Below, piece by piece: positions 60,022 through 64,000 of a DNA stretch of 64,000 nucleotides. The translations under genes were made by a program, and so were the position numbers. The first letter of the stretch is position 1. Every line of letters begins with the position of its first letter. Source of the stretch: Propionispora sp. 2/2-37 (GTDB lineage: Bacteria; Bacillota; Negativicutes; Propionisporales; Propionisporaceae); assembly GCF_001298735.1 (NCBI RefSeq), contig NZ_CYSP01000010.1:122118-186117 (forward strand), given 5' to 3'. The notes beneath the pieces are model-generated. The model ran no database searches, was not told the DNA's origin, and saw only the letters and a program-made list of their open reading frames with translations.

Positions 60022-60855
60022 ATGAGTCGTGACAATTTTGACATGACTACAAAGGAAACGCTTGCTAAACGAGTCGGCTTTAGATGCTCCAACCCTAATT
60101 GTAGAAAATTAACTAGCGGTCCGCAGATAGATTCAGCAGGATCAATTAATATTGGCGTTGCGGCACATATTAGCGCTGCATCTTTAGGTGGTCCAAGATA
60201 TGATTCTCAGCTAACCGCAGAAGAAAGAAAATCAATTGACAATGGCATATGGCTTTGCCAAAATTGTGCCAAACTGATTGATAATGATCCAGTACTATAT
60301 TCCAGTGATATTTTGCTTGAATGGAAGCATCTCTCAGAAAAAGCTGCTCTGTTAGAAATACAAAATAATGGCGTGATTAATCTTGTAGATGATCGAGAAA
60401 TAATTAAATTTTTTGCGCAATGTTTAGACCGTCCAGCGTTTCAAGATCCATTTGATCAAGAAGGGTCAATGGAGAATTTTGATAAAGCTATAGAAGATAC
60501 TATCACTGCTATTAATACAGGGGCGCTAAGAGCAAGGGATGGGGGAGTACTTCAAAAATCAAAGGGGAAAGCCTATTTATCTAATCCATTATGGCGCAGG
60601 GAAATGGACGCCATTGGCGATTTACTACGCGCATTACGCGAAAGGTATGAACTAGCTGTAAGGACTAATGATATCCATCTGGGTTCGACAAGTGATGAAC
60701 GACAATTTTACTGTATTAACGACAGGCAATTAGGTGCTTGGTTTGATTTGACGCGTGCTGAAATACTAAAAATATTTTCGGAAATATGCGGTGAAGCCGG
60801 GATTTCTAGTGAGTTTCAATTCCCACGGCATAGGCGATTTTGGCGGGATAGGTGA
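60022..60855 (+). CDS. HNH endonuclease, defence-effector type
   Basis: 277 residues after GGAGGATGAAG. Zinc pair CSNPNC (22-27) with LCQNCAKLID, and the catalytic GVAAHISAASLGGPRYDSQL segment. This HNH variant is the one used in phage-defence effectors such as Cap5. The C-terminal 150 residues are not SAVED-like and unrecognised; they may hold a sensor. Expected activity: indiscriminate dsDNA cleavage. Confidence 0.8.
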   Translation: MSRDNFDMTTKETLAKRVGFRCSNPNCRKLTSGPQIDSAGSINIGVAAHISAASLGGPRYDSQLTAEERKSIDNGIWLCQNCAKLIDNDPVLYSSDILLEWKHLSEKAALLEIQNNGVINLVDDREIIKFFAQCLDRPAFQDPFDQEGSMENFDKAIEDTITAINTGALRARDGGVLQKSKGKAYLSNPLWRREMDAIGDLLRALRERYELAVRTNDIHLGSTSDERQFYCINDRQLGAWFDLTRAEILKIFSEICGEAGISSEFQFPRHRRFWRDR

Positions 60856-60993
60856 TAGATTTATTAATGCCCCAATAGTAGCAGCCACAGCGGCTGGGGT
60901 CTCTACGTATTGACCTTTTTAAAGTTTATCCTGACTTCAAAATAGTGAATGACACATTGGAAATTAACCTGAAAAGATGAAGGAAAGATAGAT

Positions 60994-61857
60994 ATGCTTC
61001 TAGCGGTAGATAAAGCCTTTCTGCGAGAGTTTGTCAGCCTTCCATATATGGGGAAACCAGTTTCTGCCATAGGACTGTATCGCGCAGGATGTGAATGTGA
61101 TGATACGGCGATGCTGGTACATAAACATGTTTTGCTATTGGATGAAGAGAAGGCAACAGAGAAAGCCAAAAAGGAAGGCGACTCTGCCAGAGTTCAAATT
61201 GTAGTCATTGCAAGATTATTAGCTGAATTTGTAGGTGGGTTAGAGGATTTAGGTGCATTATGCTTCGCGATAAAGCACAGAAATAAACAAAGTATCTTTA
61301 AACGGTATGTTCTGAGCGAGACAGAACACGGGCAATTCCATAGGTTTATAGTAGACTCCATTGATGAAGGCATACAGTTGTCAGAAATGATTAATATTCC
61401 TCACCTTGATGATCTGAAACAGCAATTTGCTCGCGACCCTAATAAATATAATGGCTTTGCTCAGTTGTATCAGCAATCGGCTATTCAAATCATTGAAGCA
61501 GCAAGAAGATATAAAAGCCTTGGAATTACTGCAATAGATGTTCCCAACCCTAAAGATTATGCTTACGTAATTTGCGATGCAATGGATACTTCAAAATCTC
61601 CAAAGTCAGAAACACGGGGCGTATTGGTACGAGCATACAATAAAATTAAACATCGGTTTTTAGTCTTTGAAGATAGAGAAAGCCTAATGCAGGAAATGAA
61701 ACAACAAGAAATAGGTTTAGAAATAGGATGGTATATGCTATCTAGAAAACCTGAAGATGTTTGGAACCTCTATAAAATGACTATGGGTGTTTCACAATGC
61801 TTATTTACAATAGCCGGTTTGCTAATAATACTTGAAGATAACGGAGTGGATTTATAA
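60994..61857 (+). CDS. Unrecognised helical protein (287 aa), island gene
   Basis: ATG preceded by AAGGAAAG. Helix-rich, with YNKIKHRFLVFED that recalls the N-x-x-K-H motif of HEPN-like helices, and a hydrophobic C-terminal helix (SQCLFTIAGLLIILED). It may be another HEPN-related or membrane-associated defence component. No firm family. Confidence 0.6.
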   Translation: MLLAVDKAFLREFVSLPYMGKPVSAIGLYRAGCECDDTAMLVHKHVLLLDEEKATEKAKKEGDSARVQIVVIARLLAEFVGGLEDLGALCFAIKHRNKQSIFKRYVLSETEHGQFHRFIVDSIDEGIQLSEMINIPHLDDLKQQFARDPNKYNGFAQLYQQSAIQIIEAARRYKSLGITAIDVPNPKDYAYVICDAMDTSKSPKSETRGVLVRAYNKIKHRFLVFEDRESLMQEMKQQEIGLEIGWYMLSRKPEDVWNLYKMTMGVSQCLFTIAGLLIILEDNGVDL

Positions 61858-61926
61858 AGTGAGAAGAGAAGTTGATGATTCTTGTATATTATCTGCTGAA
61901 AGCGAAAAGTTGGAGGAGAGGGCCTT

Positions 61927-62535
61927 ATGAATTGCAGGGGCGAAAGACGTAGGCAACAAATTGTAAATAATTATTATGTTAAACCAATAGCTCATTTGAG
62001 ATTGTTAAATGGACAAACAAAAAGAAGTGATGCCGAAGCAAATCTTAGTGATACGTATTATATTTTTGAGTGTAAGCTAAAATCTAATGTTAATAATATT
62101 GAAACTATTATCTGCGGGAGTGGGGCTGGAAAGCATTTTTTACAATTATTAAGTCAAGAAAGCCCAGCACTTTTTGACCCACTAAAGTCCCATGAAGTGG
62201 GAGGCAGTGGTGCAGGCGGGGGAGATACTATTGAGGACAAATGGAACAGTACAGCTAAACAATTATACAATGCAATTCAATGGTTAATTATTTGTTGGGA
62301 TATTATACCTAGAGGGCCAATGATAGCAATTAAAGAAGAGGTGGTTAGGCTTCACAACCAGAAACCTACCTTTTCTCAAATTAAGGCAATAAATACGATA
62401 CTATCCAAAGATCATCGAAAAAGAAAATTGACTGAGATGATTAATGAATTTAGTAAAACAAATGAAATCAAAAGATATGAATTTGATTTGTTAACTCAAG
62501 AGATAGAGGAGAAAGGGATTGACTCATATTTTTAA
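61927..62535 (+). CDS. Unrecognised protein (202 aa), first of a pair
   Basis: ATG after GGAGAGGGCCTT. Basic N-terminus, a central IICGSGAGKHFLQLL segment and a glycine-rich EVGGSGAGGGDTIED loop, then helices. The GSGAGKH stretch resembles a P-loop only superficially. It is followed 107 bases later by another island gene in the same direction. Confidence 0.6.
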   Translation: MNCRGERRRQQIVNNYYVKPIAHLRLLNGQTKRSDAEANLSDTYYIFECKLKSNVNNIETIICGSGAGKHFLQLLSQESPALFDPLKSHEVGGSGAGGGDTIEDKWNSTAKQLYNAIQWLIICWDIIPRGPMIAIKEEVVRLHNQKPTFSQIKAINTILSKDHRKRKLTEMINEFSKTNEIKRYEFDLLTQEIEEKGIDSYF

Positions 62536-62642
62536 TAAAAATAACGCCTGATCGGCGACTGATTTTGATTTAATGAAATTGAGTCGATCTACTATCTGAC
62601 TTGGGAAAATAGTCCTTGATTGACGGAAATGGAGTGTGAAAT

Positions 62643-63215
62643 ATGGGGTTAGTCATTCATAGCTTAGAAATGTTATCTCCTCAAGCTGACCGTGAGTATT
62701 ATGTTTATGTACTTGATTATGGTTGGGATGAGCCTTTGTGCAATATTATTAGGGACAACTTTTACAAATTATCAGCTTTAGCATGCAAGACTAAGTCTGC
62801 GGTTATCATAGGTACTGGGGAAGATATGGGACATTTTGATGACGAAGTACTGTCTTGGCATAGTATTAATGGAGAAGATGCAACGGACTTACTACCTGCT
62901 ATTTTGATTACTAAAACAAATCCACATCAATTTAAGAATCGTTCCAGAAGAGCAAGGAGCTTAAGTGATAATAATGAACAGTTTAAATTTGTTTTGATTC
63001 CCTTGAGAAAATGTTGCAAGAGTACATCTGATGTAATGCCTTTAATAACTTCAATTTTTAAGGATATACAAAACAAAAAGGATTTAAACAGATTTCAAGT
63101 AACCCAAGAACAGAAGCAGGGATTGGGAAGAGCCATAGTAGATTCGATTATTTTGGAACCTAATTTCCACGGGATAGGTTTTAGTTTTAAGAAATTCAGA
63201 GAGTTTATGGGATAA
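62643..63215 (+). CDS. Unrecognised protein (190 aa), second of a pair
   Basis: ATG 62643 with GGAAATGGAGTG upstream. Compact alpha/beta protein: YYVYVLDYGWDEPLCNIIRD, AVIIGTGEDMGHFDDEVLSW, LPAILITKTNPHQFK. No catalytic motif recognised. It looks like a conserved accessory of defence islands, possibly working with the 202-residue protein encoded upstream. Confidence 0.62.
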   Translation: MGLVIHSLEMLSPQADREYYVYVLDYGWDEPLCNIIRDNFYKLSALACKTKSAVIIGTGEDMGHFDDEVLSWHSINGEDATDLLPAILITKTNPHQFKNRSRRARSLSDNNEQFKFVLIPLRKCCKSTSDVMPLITSIFKDIQNKKDLNRFQVTQEQKQGLGRAIVDSIILEPNFHGIGFSFKKFREFMG

Positions 63216-63382
63216 GCCCTTACGTATAAGGCTAAGACGACTCCGGAAGTCGTACCTGCAAATGGTCGGCAACCAAAGAAATTTTGGTACTACTTTGAAT
63301 ATCCTAGTGATTGAAAATACCCAAGTAGGAAATAATGGATATAAAGAGAATACTATGTATAGAATCACATAGGAGGGTAACT

Positions 63383-63727
63383 ATGGAATTCAAATTTACG
63401 ACTTATGAGCCGAAAAAGAGAACTAGGGCTAAACAAGTTGAACCTTTGGCCGAAGTAAAAACCAATGGTCGCATAGTATTTAATAAACTTGCCGCATCTT
63501 TATTAGAGAGCAAACCTTATTGTATGCTGGCTTATGACAAAGAAAACAAAGCAATTGGGGTCTTACCTACTGAGGCCAAGGAACTAAATGCTTTTGCTAT
63601 CCGGCATACTAACGGAGGAGCTTATATCGGGGCCAAGAAGTTTCTAACAGATACCGGCCTGTTGCCGAGCGCCAATGTTACAAAAACCCCCGTAAAAGCA
63701 GGACAATACATAGCTGTAAAACTATAG
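63383..63727 (+). CDS. Small conserved protein (114 aa)
   Basis: ATG 63383 follows TAGGAGGG; the in-frame start at 63335 has no site. Beta-rich C-terminal part, K-rich start EFKFTTYEPKKRTRAKQ. No family recognised. It lies just before an insertion sequence end. Confidence 0.6.
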   Translation: MEFKFTTYEPKKRTRAKQVEPLAEVKTNGRIVFNKLAASLLESKPYCMLAYDKENKAIGVLPTEAKELNAFAIRHTNGGAYIGAKKFLTDTGLLPSANVTKTPVKAGQYIAVKL

Positions 63728-63767
63728 GAAGGGGGGCTGTCGCGCTAAGGCCGCCCCTTCCGACAGC

Positions 63768-63805
63768 AAAAAACGGCTTCCGGCTAGTGCCGGATGCCGT
63801 TTTTT
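63768..63805 (+). terminator. Strong terminator inside the insertion sequence end
   Basis: AAAAAACGGC pairs with GCCGTTTTTT, inner CCGGC with GCCGG around TAGT; fully symmetric, so it works in both directions. It shields the transposase from outside transcription. Confidence 0.85.
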
Positions 63806-63822
63806 GTTGTAAAATCAAGTTT

Positions 63823-64000
63823 GTGAAGACCCAGAAATTACAACCAGATTATACAACAAACGGGAATGTATATCAACTGGTTATCCCCATGGACATTGGC
63901 GAAATGATTCCGTCAGACGATTCGGTGCGATTACTCAACGCGGTATTGGAAGGGATGAATTACAGCAAATTGCACGCCGCGTACTCCCGCATAGGGAGAA
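63823..64000 (+). CDS. Transposase, N-terminal part (cut by window edge)
   Basis: GTG 63823; 59 codons are visible. GNVYQLVIPMDIGEMIPSDD and SVRLLNAVLEGMNYSKLHAA resemble the N-terminal domain of IS1182-family DDE transposases. Catalytic residues lie beyond the window. Frame open to the end. Confidence 0.7.
   Translation, partial: MKTQKLQPDYTTNGNVYQLVIPMDIGEMIPSDDSVRLLNAVLEGMNYSKLHAAYSRIGR

Larger units (their letters stand above)
63731..64000 (+). mobile_element. Left end of an insertion sequence, IS1182-like
   Basis: GGGGGGCTGTCGCGC at 63731 resembles the GGGGCTGTC ends of IS1182-type elements. A terminator stem follows, then the start of a transposase. The right end and target duplication are outside the window. 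Confidence 0.6.

Noticed and set aside
61927..62535. P-loop ATPase assignment based on GSGAGKH
   Set aside because: The stretch lacks the final Ser/Thr of Walker A and no Walker B strand was seen, so it was left as unrecognised.
1..64000. CRISPR arrays, tRNA or rRNA genes
   Set aside because: No regularly spaced repeat with unique spacers and no cloverleaf or rRNA signature was noticed in the window.

Overview
The window reads as a low-to-medium GC Bacillota (Firmicutes) chromosome segment. AGGAGG-type ribosome sites precede nearly every gene, GTG and TTG starts are common, and phage genes are packed with ATGA/GTGA/TAATG overlaps. A diderm Negativicutes host (Sporomusa/Pelosinus type) is possible, because the lysis module carries a membrane-anchored coiled-coil protein that could act as a spanin, but nothing here proves it. 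No rRNA, tRNA or CRISPR array was seen.

Layout. (1) 1-7847: a type I restriction-modification operon (hsdM, cut by the window edge, then hsdS and hsdR), followed by a metallopeptidase-HTH (ImmA/IrrE-like) gene. (2) 8141-19800: early and replication module of a siphophage-type prophage: a sigma-like regulator behind an elaborate RNA leader, DUF2800 and DUF2815 proteins, a family A DNA polymerase, a Rha regulator, a VapE-type primase-helicase, a candidate origin, a VRR-NUC nuclease, a SNF2 helicase and a RinA/ArpU-like late regulator. (3) 19795-25429: a late promoter-plus-terminator cassette present twice around an AbrB/RelE-type toxin-antitoxin pair, then HNH nuclease, an inverted single-gene moron, a candidate cos region, a ParB-methyltransferase and small accessory genes. 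(4) 25545-45512: packaging, head and tail genes of HK97 type. TerL is interrupted by an intein in its Walker A motif, a toxin-antitoxin moron sits between terL and portal, the tail chaperone pair has a textbook -1 frameshift signal, and the tail tip is of the gene-transfer-agent type (DUF2460, DUF2163, NlpC/P60, gp15-like, DUF2793). (5) 45527-48344: lysis genes (holin, amidase, possible spanin) with a metallochaperone transcription unit inserted, then a SymE-like gene. (6) 48442-51007: two overlapping large serine recombinases, probably the integration machinery. (7) 51183-63727: AT-rich accessory island with an ABC-F ribosome protection gene under leader-peptide attenuation, a nucleotidyltransferase, and several HEPN, HNH, SWIM or unrecognised genes that look like defence cargo. 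(8) 63731-64000: left end of an insertion sequence with the start of its transposase.

How it works together: the early operon would replicate the phage genome. The RinA-like protein would switch on late transcription at 20776-20805, packaging would start at cos, and head, tail and lysis genes would follow as one long transcript. Cargo genes with their own promoters or terminators (21291-21635, 28495-30052, 46010-46692) are interspersed as morons. No CI/Cro-type repressor pair and no clear attL/attR repeat were found, so prophage borders remain inferred.
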